From positions 1 through 64,000 of the forward strand of contig PXUA01000003.1 in the NCBI GenBank assembly GCA_003022435.1: DNA of 64,000 bases. Direction: 5' to 3'. Origin of the DNA: Bacteroidetes bacterium SW_9_63_38 (lineage in GTDB: Bacteria > Bacteroidota > Rhodothermia > Rhodothermales > Salinibacteraceae). The first letter of the stretch is position 1. The number at the start of each line of letters is the position of its first letter. The position numbers and the translations under genes are program-made. Positions 48,800 through 58,469 of this stretch are shown here, in pieces. The notes below the pieces were generated by a model. It was not told the DNA's origin. It did not search any database and saw only the letters and a program-made list of their open reading frames with translations.

Positions 48800-51676
48800 C
48801 TATCCGGTACTCTGCATGGCCGCCGCGATGCCGTTGAGGCTAAGCAACAGCGCTTCGCCGAGGGTCTCGCGGTGCGAGGAGTCGTCGGTGGCCCGGTACC
48901 GCTTGAGCAACTCCACCTGGAGCAGGTTGAGCACGTCGGTGTACGGGTTGCGGAGCTGAATCGATTTTCTCAGCACCTGGCCGTGGTCGAAGAGGACCTC
49001 TTGATCGGCGATCTCAAGGATGGCCTCTTTGGCCCGAGTGTAGTCGTCCACGATGGTGTCGTGGAAGGAGAGCTCCGAGTCGGTCAGGTTATCGTACTGC
49101 TCGGCAATCGGGAGGCGGGCCCGGGCCATCTCCCGCTGGGCACTGTCCAGAATGCCCCGGAAGAACGACCAGTTCTGGTACAGGGAGCGCAGCGTGTCGA
49201 GGGCCTCTGGGTCTTCATCGATGATCTTCGACAGCGCGTGGCCGGTACCGTACCAGCCCGGGACAATGTATCGGGGCTGTGTCCACGAGAAGTTCCAGGG
49301 GATGGCCCGGAGCGAGTCGAAGTCGACCTCGTCGCCCTCCGAGGCGCGAGAAACCGGCCGCGACGCGATGGGCAGCTGGCTGATGTGCTCGATGGGCGTG
49401 ACCTGTGTGTACCACTGCCACCCACGCCCCGTGCCGTCGCCGATGAGTTCGCGATAGGCGTCCATGGCGTGGTTGGCAAGTCGGTCCATGAGGTCGGCCA
49501 CGTCGGAGTTGGTCGACACCTTTTCGTCGAGCATATTCCTGTAGCTTGTCTCCGTCTGGGCCCGGGCGGTTGAAATGAGCGTAGCGTTGACAAGCTGCTC
49601 CACGTGGCGCCGGGCGATGTCGGGGAGCGCGTACCGGAACGAGATAATCTCGCCCTGCTCGGTCATCCGGATGCGGCCGTTGTGGACAACTGGCGGAAGG
49701 GCCTTGATGGCCTGCGAGGAGCGCCCGCCGCCGCGTCCGACTGTGCCGCCGCGACCATGGAAGAGGCGCAGATCCACGTCGTACTCCTTGCACACGATGC
49801 CAAGGTCGTTGATGGCCTTGTGGAGCGCCCAGTTGGCCATCCAGTAGCCGCCGTCCTTATTGCTGTCGGAGTAGCCCAGCATGATCTCCTGAAAGCCGTC
49901 GCGGCCCTCGATCTGTTTGGCGTAGACCGGATGCGTGAAGAGCGTCTCCATCCGGTCGTCGGCCGCGTCCAGGTCGTCGATCGTCTCGAAGAGCGGGACC
50001 ATGTCGAGCGGGCACTGGAAGGCCCCGTCCTGAACCTCCCCGAGTCCGGCCTCCTTCGCCAGCAGCATCGGCTCCAGCAGGTCGCTCACCGTGTGGGTCA
50101 TGCTCACGATGTAGCTGCCCACAGCCTCGGGATCGACGGCGTGGATGGCCCGCATCACATCGAAGACCTCCATCATCTCGGCAGGCATGTCCCCAAGGGC
50201 ATCGTGGTCGGAGACCAAAGGACGCGGGTTCGTGAGCTCGTCCTCCAAGACATCCAGCTTCTCTTCCTCCGACAGGCCCGCGTAATCGTCCACCACGCCG
50301 GCGGAGGACAGCAGTGCTCCCACTGTGTCCTCGTGCACGCCGCTGTGCTGGCGCACGTCGAGGGCGGCGAGGTGGAAGCCGAAGGTCTTCACCAGCGACC
50401 GAACGCGATGCAGGCGTCCGCTGAGGCCCGCGTGTTCGAAGCCGTGCTGGTTGAGGCTTTCGGCGACCAGGTCGAGGTCGGCCAGCAGATCGTCGGCCGT
50501 GTAGTCGGCGGCCATGTCCTCGACGTGCGTCTCGTCGATCTGGTCGAGCAGCGCCTCCAGGCGTGCCTCCATGTAACAGAGCTTGAGCCGGTACGGCTCG
50601 TGTCGGTATTGGTGCAACGACTCGTCGTCGAGGTCGACCTCCGAGGCGTCGGCCTCGATGGAGGCAAGCAGGTCCTCCGAGGGCGCTACCTGACGGCGCG
50701 ACAGGCTGAGGTCGTCGTGCAGGTTGTCAAGCTCATCAAGGTAATGCTCAATCGTGTCTTGGCGCTGCCGGGCAAAGGTCCAGCGCGTCACGTCGGACGT
50801 GACGTTCGGATTGCCGTCCCGGTCACTGCCGATCCAGGAGCGATACTGAAGGAAGGCTGGCACCTCGGCCGTGTCGTCGTAGTGCCGCCGCAGGGCGTGC
50901 TGCACGTCGCGATGCACGTTCGCGATGGTGTCCCAGATGGGGCCGTGCAGGAAATAGTGTCCCTGTTCCACCTCCTCCTGCACCGTGGGCCGGTCGGCGC
51001 GAATCTCGTCGGTGCCCAGCAGGAAGGCCACCTGCGCGTACAGGTCGTCGAGCGTTTCTGCGCGCTCGGCGGGCGTGGCGTCCGAACGGCTGAGGGTCGC
51101 CAGCAGCTCCGCAATCCGCTTCTGTTTCCGGAGCACCGTCCGCCGTCGCGCCTCGGTCGGGTGGGCCGTCAGCGTCGGCTGGATGTCGAGCTGGCGAAAC
51201 ACCTCGGCCGTCTCATCCAGGGAGTAGCCCTTCTCCTTGAGTTCGGCGACGGCCGCGTCGATGGACTCAGAGCGCGACTTTCCATTCTCAACGCCGTTGC
51301 CGGAGCCGGGCCCCATCGGCCAGTCCGCCGGGCCGGACCGCTTTGCACGGTCGCGGTTGATGCGAATGATTTCCTGCTGTTCCGCCTGGTTGGTAAGATG
51401 GAAAAACGTCGTGTACACGTGAAGGAGCCGCACGATGTCCTCTTCCGACAGGTCCTCAATGAGGGAAGCAGCCTTTTCCCGGAGGGCGGGCGTGTCTTCC
51501 CGCTCGGCCCGTTTGCAGAGCACCCGCAACTCCTCAACGTGCTCAAACAACTCTTCACTGACTTGCTCTCGGGTGACCTGCCCGAGCACTGAGCCCAACA
51601 GATTGACCTGTCGGCTGAGCGGTTCGGAAATGCCGGTGCCTTCCGTTTCGAGTTCGAGTCCGTCCCAACGAGGCAT
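48800..51676 (-). CDS. ppc: Phosphoenolpyruvate carboxylase
   Basis: 958 aa from the ATG at 51676. It fixes bicarbonate onto PEP to make oxaloacetate, refilling the TCA cycle. Motifs in order: PTLTAHPTEARRRTVL with the catalytic His, SWIGSDRDGNPNVTS, LGYSDSNKDGGYWMAN, LFHGRGGTVGRGGGRSSQAI, then the C-terminal LLSLNGIAAAMQSTG (usual end is NG-x-AAG-x-RNTG). Length is normal for bacteria. Acidic insertions are frequent. Single-gene unit. Confidence 0.97.
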   Translation of the reverse strand: MPRWDGLELETEGTGISEPLSRQVNLLGSVLGQVTREQVSEELFEHVEELRVLCKRAEREDTPALREKAASLIEDLSEEDIVRLLHVYTTFFHLTNQAEQQEIIRINRDRAKRSGPADWPMGPGSGNGVENGKSRSESIDAAVAELKEKGYSLDETAEVFRQLDIQPTLTAHPTEARRRTVLRKQKRIAELLATLSRSDATPAERAETLDDLYAQVAFLLGTDEIRADRPTVQEEVEQGHYFLHGPIWDTIANVHRDVQHALRRHYDDTAEVPAFLQYRSWIGSDRDGNPNVTSDVTRWTFARQRQDTIEHYLDELDNLHDDLSLSRRQVAPSEDLLASIEADASEVDLDDESLHQYRHEPYRLKLCYMEARLEALLDQIDETHVEDMAADYTADDLLADLDLVAESLNQHGFEHAGLSGRLHRVRSLVKTFGFHLAALDVRQHSGVHEDTVGALLSSAGVVDDYAGLSEEEKLDVLEDELTNPRPLVSDHDALGDMPAEMMEVFDVMRAIHAVDPEAVGSYIVSMTHTVSDLLEPMLLAKEAGLGEVQDGAFQCPLDMVPLFETIDDLDAADDRMETLFTHPVYAKQIEGRDGFQEIMLGYSDSNKDGGYWMANWALHKAINDLGIVCKEYDVDLRLFHGRGGTVGRGGGRSSQAIKALPPVVHNGRIRMTEQGEIISFRYALPDIARRHVEQLVNATLISTARAQTETSYRNMLDEKVSTNSDVADLMDRLANHAMDAYRELIGDGTGRGWQWYTQVTPIEHISQLPIASRPVSRASEGDEVDFDSLRAIPWNFSWTQPRYIVPGWYGTGHALSKIIDEDPEALDTLRSLYQNWSFFRGILDSAQREMARARLPIAEQYDNLTDSELSFHDTIVDDYTRAKEAILEIADQEVLFDHGQVLRKSIQLRNPYTDVLNLLQVELLKRYRATDDSSHRETLGEALLLSLNGIAAAMQSTG

Positions 51677-51828
51677 ACAGAAGAAAGATATTAAGGCCAG
51701 ATGTACCGAGAGAACCAGTGCCAACGTATGGAAGCGGGGTGAAGGCTCCAAATTTGGAGATTCCTCCGGGGGCGCTTTCAGCAGATCCTAACATCTGTGT
51801 GGGGACGAGTGTGTGGGGGCGAGCGGTT

Positions 51829-53886
51829 TCAGTCGTCGGAGCGGGATTCGGCATCGTCCGCGGGGGCACCGCTCAGGTCCGGCAGCAGGTAGCTGATGAG
51901 GAGAAAGCCGCTCCCTGCTCCGAGGAAAAGGACAACGCGGCCGAGGGCCGACAGGGTGTCGAGATCGACGAAGAAGAGCTTTCCGACAAAGAGGACCAGC
52001 ACGGCGAGCCCGGTTTTCTGGAAAAGGGGATGGCGAGTCCAGGCGCCGCCCAGGAGAAGGGCCGCCGCGGTGCTGCCCCAGACGACGGAGACGTAGGCCT
52101 GTCCATTCGGGAGCCCCCCGAGTTCGTGCAGACTCCAGCTCAGCCAGCCCGCCAGGACGGCTCCCCGATAGCTCCAGCGCCTCCAGGTGGTCGCGCTCAG
52201 GCGAGCCGCTCCGAGGCCGGCGCTCAGGACCCCGAGCTCGAGGAGGGCGGGGACGCGGAGGAGCGGCGTTCGGTCGTCGGGAACAGGAGAGGCAAGGCGT
52301 TCGACCATCCAGAGTCCGACGCCTACGAAGAGCGCGTGCCCGGCGAGTCGAAGCAGACGGTCGTCGAGACGTCGGCCGATTTGGAGGAGCAGGACGGCCT
52401 CTACGGCCCAGGCGGCAAGCAGGGACGGCCCGCCCAGTAGGTCACTTACGCCGTAGGTTAGGAGCACGGCCGCCACGAGGCCGTGGGCCGGAGCGTAGCG
52501 AGACCCCGCGAGGCGTTGCAGTGCCACGTAGAGGAGGCCGTATCCCAGCGCTCCGGCCCCGGCCACGACGGCCCAGGTGTGATCCGGAGCGCCGGGCCAG
52601 AGCAGGCGGGAGGCGACGAATGCCAGGAGAGGCGATGCCGTCACCGGCCCGATTGGATGCCGGCCGAGGAAGCGGCCGAGCCACGACCATGCCGGGGGGC
52701 TGAGGACGGGCCAGTGGGACGGGCGAGTCTTGCAAAGATACGCCCGCAGGACCGGCGTGCTGCCTAGCAGGAGCCACGCTCCTACGAGTCCGCCCTGAAT
52801 GCCCCAGGCGTCATTGGGGCTGTTTCCGCTGAGGGTCGCATTCACGGGCGCGCCCATCAACACGAGCCAGCCGCCCGCCGTGGCCAGATACACGAGCGAG
52901 CGCCACCCGCGGTACAGGTAGATGGCACAGGCGCCGGCGAGGACGAGGCACGTGTAGAGTGCAAGGCCCGCTCCGCTGCCGGCGTCGGTGGAAAGGAGGA
53001 AGGGCGTGCCCAATCCCCCAGCGACCCCGATGAGAGCGGTGCTCGCGTGGTCGGTTTGAACGGCCAGTGCGATTGTCGCGACCGTGATGAACACCATGCT
53101 TCCGAAGGCCAGCGGGTACGACACCAGCCCGTAGAGCTGGTAGGCCGCGAAGATCGTCCCGTAAAAGGCGGCGCTGCTGCCGCCGAATAGGATCTGTCGT
53201 AGCAACAACGGGCGGTCTGGAGATCGGCGTGCACCGCCAAGGAGGAGAAGGCTGCCCAGGAGGGCCCCGAAGCCCACGCGCACCGTCGGGGTAAGCCAGC
53301 CCTGGTCAATGGAGTATTTGAACAGAATGGCGAGCCCGAACAGCAGCAGGCCGATGCCGACGTAGCTGATCCAGTCCTCGCTGCGGGGGCCGAGGGTGGT
53401 GGCGTACCGCTGAAGGCGCTTGTTCATCGACGGGCCGGACGGATTGGCCGCACGCGAGTCCGCATCCGATGATGGGGGCGAGACGTCCCGGTCGGACGGA
53501 GCGTCCGGGGCTGCATCTGCGTCTTCCTCCTGAGCGGACGCGTCGTCGTGATCATTCGGGGCGCGTTCGGCGGCAGTATCGCGGTCGGAGGGCACGTTCG
53601 CGGGGGCGTCGGGGGGCGGCTCGTCCGTATTCGCCGCTTCGGGCGCCTCCATGTCGTCTGCCGTCGATGCGTCGTCCTTGGCGACGGAACCCGGGACCGG
53701 TGCGTCGGAAGATCCCTCAGGGGAAGCCGCCTCGTCCCCTGTCGAAGACGGCTCGGGGAGTGCCACGTCGGCATCCAATGCGGTCTCCACCGCCTCGCAA
53801 AGGGCGGCGACGGTTTGTTCGAGGCGGTCCAGGCGCGCTTCGATCTGGTCGAGGCGAGCGTCGGCGGGCGACTCATCCGAAGACAT
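51829..53886 (-). CDS. DUF2339 multi-pass membrane protein
   Basis: 685 aa from the ATG at 53886; translation further upstream looks non-coding. An N-terminal coiled coil (DQIEARLDRLEQTVAALCEA) is followed by an Asp/Pro/Ala-rich disordered stretch (about 35-125), then some 20 hydrophobic segments. The DUF2339 marker is SEDWISYVGIGLLLFGLAIL, with YSIDQGWLTPTVRVGFGALL next. Members are large, poorly studied inner-membrane proteins. Function unknown. It ends with a short acidic tail after the last helix. Confidence 0.8.
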   Translation of the reverse strand: MSSDESPADARLDQIEARLDRLEQTVAALCEAVETALDADVALPEPSSTGDEAASPEGSSDAPVPGSVAKDDASTADDMEAPEAANTDEPPPDAPANVPSDRDTAAERAPNDHDDASAQEEDADAAPDAPSDRDVSPPSSDADSRAANPSGPSMNKRLQRYATTLGPRSEDWISYVGIGLLLFGLAILFKYSIDQGWLTPTVRVGFGALLGSLLLLGGARRSPDRPLLLRQILFGGSSAAFYGTIFAAYQLYGLVSYPLAFGSMVFITVATIALAVQTDHASTALIGVAGGLGTPFLLSTDAGSGAGLALYTCLVLAGACAIYLYRGWRSLVYLATAGGWLVLMGAPVNATLSGNSPNDAWGIQGGLVGAWLLLGSTPVLRAYLCKTRPSHWPVLSPPAWSWLGRFLGRHPIGPVTASPLLAFVASRLLWPGAPDHTWAVVAGAGALGYGLLYVALQRLAGSRYAPAHGLVAAVLLTYGVSDLLGGPSLLAAWAVEAVLLLQIGRRLDDRLLRLAGHALFVGVGLWMVERLASPVPDDRTPLLRVPALLELGVLSAGLGAARLSATTWRRWSYRGAVLAGWLSWSLHELGGLPNGQAYVSVVWGSTAAALLLGGAWTRHPLFQKTGLAVLVLFVGKLFFVDLDTLSALGRVVLFLGAGSGFLLISYLLPDLSGAPADDAESRSDD

Positions 53887-54075
53887 GAGGTAGACGCGTC
53901 CCGTTCGAGAAAAGCGACGGAGGAAAGAGGCAGCTTTGCGAATCGAACGACCGCCGCGGAGACCGAGATGGGAGAGCAACGACCTCGCTGCCATGATACA
54001 CTCCGGCCTCTCCGGACGAACGCTCCTTGAGAAAAGCCAACACGCGCTGTCCCGGAAGCTGTTCGGCATGCCCCG

Positions 54076-55233
54076 TCAGGAGCTCCCGTCCACGCTGTAG
54101 ATTGTGGTCTCGGGGCGGAAGGCAAACCACGCGAACGAGAAATAGTTACCGTGGGCAATGCGCTTCAGCTGAGAGCCCTTGAGCGGACCCTTCACGGCGC
54201 GACCCGTCACGGTCCACGTGCTTCCAGTATTCTCGTCCTTGAAGCGACCGTCGCCGTCGTAGATAAACGTTAACGTTTGGCCGTCCACCGTTCGGCTGAA
54301 CACGCCGGTCGAGCCGTCCTCTTTCGAGTTGGCGATCCGACGCGCGTCGAGGGCCGAGACGGCGCCCGGTGCGTGAAAGACCGCGAGGGTACGGTCCCCC
54401 ACCGTATCGTGGATGACGCGTTTCTCCGTCGTCACGGAGTGGGGATAGGCCTTGTGCGTGCCGTCCAGGCTGACTGTAATCACCTTTTCCTTCGGGGGCA
54501 GCCGGTCGTCGGTGGGGCCGTCGTACAGGAAGGGCGACTCGTCGACGTTGTCGTAGCCGGCGTACGGGTTCTGGCCGTAGGGGCGGTTGTAGCCGGTGTT
54601 GCGCGAGAGCACGTCGGCGTCCGGGAAGTTTTCTGCAAACTGCTGAAAGGAGATCAGCTGGGAGGGAATGACCTCCAGCGTCTGACCGGCGAGATCCCCA
54701 ACGACGGCGTCGCCGGTCAGTTGCTGCCACAGCGTTTCCGTCTTCCGGTCGTACATCACGAGGTCGGAGTGCCGGAGTAGGCCCGAGACCCCGAATGTGA
54801 CGGGCTCGCCGTCGAGCGTGCGCCGGAAGGCAACGGAGCTGTAACAGAGGGGACAGAAGGTGACGGCAACGGGGGTGTCCCCAATCCTGTCGTTGACGAT
54901 CTCGTGGTGGGTGAGGATTTGAAGCGGGTAGCCCCTCACGGCGCCGTCGCGCTCAATCACGATGATAGGCTCTTTTGGGTCGATCCAGTCGCGGGCCGAT
55001 GCGACGGAGACGAATGACGGATCATCGATGGACGGAATGCCGTCTTTCGGCGGGCCGCCCGAGCGGAGCGTTGACAGGTCGATTGTGGACTGCGAATAAT
55101 CGGTCTCGAACTGACGGAGCTCTTCCGGGGCGTCCGGCGGGGGGGCGGGTTGGGCGTGGGCACGAAGTCCCTCACTCAGTCCCAAAAGTCCTACGAAGAG
55201 CACGAACATCCATCTGGAGAGCGGAGCATTCAT
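54076..55233 (-). CDS. DUF3179 domain protein, secreted
   Basis: 385 aa from the ATG at 55233. Signal peptide: WMFVLFVGLLGLSEGLRAHA, cut before QPAPPP. The DUF3179 pattern is GYPLQILTHHEIVNDRIGDT, then VAVTFCPLCYSSVAFRRTLD with its Cys pair, then LLRHSDLVMYDRKTETLWQQ. A second half repeats related strands (HKAYPHSVTTEKRVIHDTVG) and ends FAWFAFRPETTIYS. The Cys pair and His residues suggest metal or thiol chemistry outside the cytoplasm. Role unknown. It is read before the DUF2339 gene on the same strand (189 bp between). Confidence 0.83.
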   Translation of the reverse strand: MNAPLSRWMFVLFVGLLGLSEGLRAHAQPAPPPDAPEELRQFETDYSQSTIDLSTLRSGGPPKDGIPSIDDPSFVSVASARDWIDPKEPIIVIERDGAVRGYPLQILTHHEIVNDRIGDTPVAVTFCPLCYSSVAFRRTLDGEPVTFGVSGLLRHSDLVMYDRKTETLWQQLTGDAVVGDLAGQTLEVIPSQLISFQQFAENFPDADVLSRNTGYNRPYGQNPYAGYDNVDESPFLYDGPTDDRLPPKEKVITVSLDGTHKAYPHSVTTEKRVIHDTVGDRTLAVFHAPGAVSALDARRIANSKEDGSTGVFSRTVDGQTLTFIYDGDGRFKDENTGSTWTVTGRAVKGPLKGSQLKRIAHGNYFSFAWFAFRPETTIYSVDGSS

Positions 55234-55461
55234 GTACACGGGGCGGCTGGGAAGGAGAGAGACGTACAACAAGACGCGTGGGCATTAGGGAATACTGGGG
55301 GACAAGCGTTACGGCATGGGAAAAGACCTCCGAGGGGGACCGCTATCGGGGAGCGGTGGACGCAGTAGGTTTCTGGGCGGAATCAAGTGTAACAAAGCCC
55401 CCCGGTTCGAAGTATACTAATCCGCACAGCCTGCGTCCTTTTTTCACGACGAACCGTCGTT

Positions 55462-56229
55462 ATGTCTGCTTGGTCCCGATTGAAACGCCTCTTGAACGCG
55501 CTCTTCGGCGGTGCCCTGACCGCGATGGAGGATCCGCGCACGATTCTGGAGCAAAACATCCGGGAGTTGAACGATCAGGTGCCGGAGATGAACGAGAACA
55601 TCGCCACGGTGAAGGCGAACATGATCATGCTCCAGAAGGAGCTGGACCAGTCCGAAGACCGAGTCAAACAATTGTCCAGCCGCATCCGGACGGCCATCCA
55701 GTCCGACCGGGACGACATCGCCAAGAAGTACGCGATGCGATTGGAGGACGCGAAGGAGACGCTGGAGCGGACCCGAGAGCAACTGGAGAACGCGGAGCGA
55801 GCCTACGAGAAGGCGCTTGAGGTCAAAAAGGCGTTCATGCGTGAGAAGGAGCAGAAGATTCAGGAGGCAAAGGATGCGCTACGCCAGCATGAGCGGTCGC
55901 AGTGGCAGGCTGAGATTGCGGACACGATGGAGCAGTTCGAGGTGGCGGGGCTTGACCAGACACACGACGAGATGGTCAATCGCCTCAACGAGGAGGCGGC
56001 GAAGAACGAAGCGCGTATGGAAATGGCCCTCGATTCGGTCGACAGCGAGGCGCTGCAGATTGAAGAGGACGCCGAGGAGCTTCGGGCCGAAGAGGTGGTC
56101 AACCAGTTTAAGGCCGAGATGGATGCGGGGGCGGAGTCTGAGGCGAAGGGCGAGTTGGAGGCGCCTGCGGAGGAGAAACGAGACCCGTCTACCGGGACAA
56201 CCGACAAGCAAGAGACGACGTCGGGGTGA
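55462..56229 (+). CDS. pspA: PspA/IM30 (Vipp1-like) membrane-stress protein
   Basis: 255 aa. It starts MSAWSRLKRLLNALFGGALT, the amphipathic helix that binds membranes. EDPRTILEQNIRELNDQVPE follows, then long coiled-coil hairpins (residues about 30-200: IMLQKELDQSEDRVKQLSSR). C-terminal tail is acidic. ESCRT-III-like protein that polymerises on damaged inner membranes. A 225-bp upstream region divergent from the DUF3179 gene carries its promoter. No pspF/pspB/C regulator is nearby. The next gene is a coiled-coil membrane protein that may work with it. Confidence 0.92.
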   Translation: MSAWSRLKRLLNALFGGALTAMEDPRTILEQNIRELNDQVPEMNENIATVKANMIMLQKELDQSEDRVKQLSSRIRTAIQSDRDDIAKKYAMRLEDAKETLERTREQLENAERAYEKALEVKKAFMREKEQKIQEAKDALRQHERSQWQAEIADTMEQFEVAGLDQTHDEMVNRLNEEAAKNEARMEMALDSVDSEALQIEEDAEELRAEEVVNQFKAEMDAGAESEAKGELEAPAEEKRDPSTGTTDKQETTSG

Positions 56230-56333
56230 GGAGCGAGCACAGAGGTTTTTGGGTCGCGAGTTTGGGGATATGAGGGTGGAAGGTCGGAGTTGAGGGCCGC
56301 TGATCGAGGACGCGTATTTCTGTTCTTCTCAGT

Positions 56334-57242
56334 ATGAGGGATGTGATGAACGACACGACGGCGGCGCTCTTGCACCCGGCGAACCTGGTGTTCCTACTCG
56401 TCGTGGCCGTTGCGGGCGTCGGAGCGAGCTTCTGGCCCTTCCCGCCCGCTGGACTAACAGAGGTGCTATGGGGCATCGGCCTCGGGCTGGAGGCCGCGTA
56501 CCTCGGCGTCGCACCGCGGATCGGCCGATTTCTGCGCCCCGTGCGCACGCGCGGCCAACGAGAAGAACAGGGACGTCCCACACGGCGCGATCTGTATCAA
56601 TCTCTTCCCCGCCGCAGCCGACAGCGTTATTATCGCCTGCGCACGCTCAAGGCCGACATTCGGACCCACTACGCGCAACCCAGCGATGCCTCGCGGGGCC
56701 TGATCGACGCGCACCTCGACAGGCTGGATCGTCTGCTCCGCTCGTATCTCGAGCTCTTGTGGCGGCGCGAGCAGTATCGGGTCCTGACCGAGCGGACCTC
56801 CACGGCTCGCCTCCGGGAGGCTGTCGAGACGCTCGACACGGACATGGAGGACGACGCGGAGCGGGTGCAATCGGTCAAGCAGCGGCGGCGGACCGTGCTG
56901 AAGAAGCGGCTGGAGCGCCTCCGAACCATTCGCGAGCACCTGGAAGTGGTGGGGGCGCAGTTGGGGACGATCGAGGACGCCGTGAAGTACATTCACGAGC
57001 AGTCGTGGACCCTCCAGGACCCGGAAGAGGGAACGACGCAGCTGGAGACGCTACTGGAAGAGGTCGACGAGACACAGCGGTCAATCCGCGACGTAGAACG
57101 TCTGCTCTCGGCGGAAACGGGGACAATCGACGACGACCTCGCAGCGCTGGATCGGGAGCTTCGGGCTGCAACCGGAGAGGCTTCGGACCAGCCCGACGAG
57201 CAGGCATCGGAGGGAGCTGCGGCGTCCCGCGCGCCGGAATGA
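56334..57242 (+). CDS. Membrane-anchored coiled-coil protein next to pspA
   Basis: 302 aa, ATG at 56334 (another at 56346). Two TM helices near the N terminus (ANLVFLLVVAVAGVGASFW and AGLTEVLWGIGLGLEAAYLG). The rest is a long cytoplasmic coiled coil (LDRLDRLLRSYLELLWRREQ, then KQRRRTVLKKRLERLRTIRE) with a disordered acidic end. Same strand and 104 bp after pspA, so probably cotranscribed. It could anchor or sense PspA filaments; that is an inference. It ends 4 bp before a convergent stop. Confidence 0.7.
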   Translation: MRDVMNDTTAALLHPANLVFLLVVAVAGVGASFWPFPPAGLTEVLWGIGLGLEAAYLGVAPRIGRFLRPVRTRGQREEQGRPTRRDLYQSLPRRSRQRYYRLRTLKADIRTHYAQPSDASRGLIDAHLDRLDRLLRSYLELLWRREQYRVLTERTSTARLREAVETLDTDMEDDAERVQSVKQRRRTVLKKRLERLRTIREHLEVVGAQLGTIEDAVKYIHEQSWTLQDPEEGTTQLETLLEEVDETQRSIRDVERLLSAETGTIDDDLAALDRELRAATGEASDQPDEQASEGAAASRAPE

Positions 57243-57246
57243 GACG

Positions 57247-57861
57247 CTATTCTGACGCGTCGGACGCTTCGTTGTTCGAGCCGACGGGCGGCGCTCCACG
57301 TCGGCCGTAGGCGAGCACCAGCTTGAGGTGGGCCACCGTTGGGCCGACGAGGTCAAGCGACGCGAGCCGCTCCTGAGGCGTCTCCGGCAGTTTCGGGGGA
57401 CTCACGCGCCCCATCCACAGCTCCATTTTGTCGCCGAGCGCGTGCGGCCCGGGGAATTGCCTCTCGGGCAGATGCGCGGTGTAAAACTCGCGCTTTCGTT
57501 GCAGCCGCTCGTGCACCTCATCGGCCATCTGTGAAAGGTCGGGGTCGTCGTCCGCCACCATGGCCTTGCCGATCAGGTAGTCGCGGTATGTGAACGGAAG
57601 GGCGAGGAGCGTTTCCGTGATTGTGGGAGCGTGGTCGGGCTCCTCCTCTAGGCCTACCTCGGCAGCACGGGCGGTGGCGGTGGCGACGAGGGTGAGCGTC
57701 TCCTCCGCGACCAGTTCCGGGTCCGTCTCCTCCATGTTGCCGATGCTTTCCAAAACCGCGTGCGTGAGGTCCTGCGTGAGGCCCAGGGCCCCGACGGTTG
57801 TGAAAGCGGTGAAGCCGGCAACCCGATCGAGGGAGTCCGTAACGGCGTCCGGAAGGCTCAT
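57247..57861 (-). CDS. Hypothetical acidic protein
   Basis: 204 aa from the ATG at 57861. Mostly helical and acidic; no signal peptide. An early hydrophobic-rich segment (RVAGFTAFTTVGALGLTQDL) could be an amphipathic helix. A middle stretch (TITETLLALPFTYRDYLIGK) is followed by MADEVHERLQRKREFYTAHL. No family is recognised. Same strand as moaC upstream with 83 bp between, so the two may share a transcript. Confidence 0.6.
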   Translation of the reverse strand: MSLPDAVTDSLDRVAGFTAFTTVGALGLTQDLTHAVLESIGNMEETDPELVAEETLTLVATATARAAEVGLEEEPDHAPTITETLLALPFTYRDYLIGKAMVADDDPDLSQMADEVHERLQRKREFYTAHLPERQFPGPHALGDKMELWMGRVSPPKLPETPQERLASLDLVGPTVAHLKLVLAYGRRGAPPVGSNNEASDASE

Positions 57862-57944
57862 GCTGAGGAGGAACGGCGGGGGAGAAAGGACAGGCGTCAC
57901 ACACAAGGGGCCTTGCGCAGGGCCAAGGCGAGCACAGCCGGACG

Positions 57945-58469
57945 CTAATTCTTCGACGGCGTCGGTGTGGACTCGTCAGCGGGCACCTCGCTCTTCCAGT
58001 TGCCACTCTGGCCACCCGTCTTGGCTCGCAAATGGACATCGCCAATCCGGATGTCCTTCGTGACGGATTTGCACATGTCGTAGACGGTAAGGGCAGCGAC
58101 CGACACGGCCGTGAGGGCCTCCATTTCCACCCCTGTTACGCCGAAGGACTTCGTGAACGCCCGGACGTCGATGGCCTGCGCCTCTTCGCTGAGGGTGAGG
58201 TCCACCTCCACCCCGTTGATCGTTACATCGTGGCACAGGGGAATGAGCTTGTCGGTTTGCTTCGCACCCATGATGCCAGCAATCTGGGCCGTGGTCAGAA
58301 CGTCCCCCTTGCTGACGTCATGGTCGCGCACGCGACGGAATGCCTCCTCGCCCAGGTGCACGCGGCCAAAGGCAACGGCGGTGCGGGGCGAGTCTGACTG
58401 TTCAGACACGTCGGCCATCCGAACGCCGCCGCTGCGGTCAACGGGGGTAAGCGTAGAAGAGTCAGCCAT
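57945..58469 (-). CDS. moaC: Cyclic pyranopterin monophosphate synthase
   Basis: 174 aa from the ATG at 58469. It converts the MoaA product to cPMP in molybdenum-cofactor synthesis. Motifs: KGDVLTTAQIAGIMGAKQTD, then LIPLCHDVTINGVEVDL with the active-site His, then GVEMEALTAVSVAALTVYDM and CKSVTKDIRIGDVHL with the catalytic Lys. Normal length (about 160 aa) plus a short acidic C-terminal tail. No other moa gene is in the window. Confidence 0.95.
   Translation of the reverse strand: MADSSTLTPVDRSGGVRMADVSEQSDSPRTAVAFGRVHLGEEAFRRVRDHDVSKGDVLTTAQIAGIMGAKQTDKLIPLCHDVTINGVEVDLTLSEEAQAIDVRAFTKSFGVTGVEMEALTAVSVAALTVYDMCKSVTKDIRIGDVHLRAKTGGQSGNWKSEVPADESTPTPSKN

Noticed and set aside
49604-51592. 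662-aa plus-strand frame opposite ppc
   Set aside because: Antisense of an intact phosphoenolpyruvate carboxylase.
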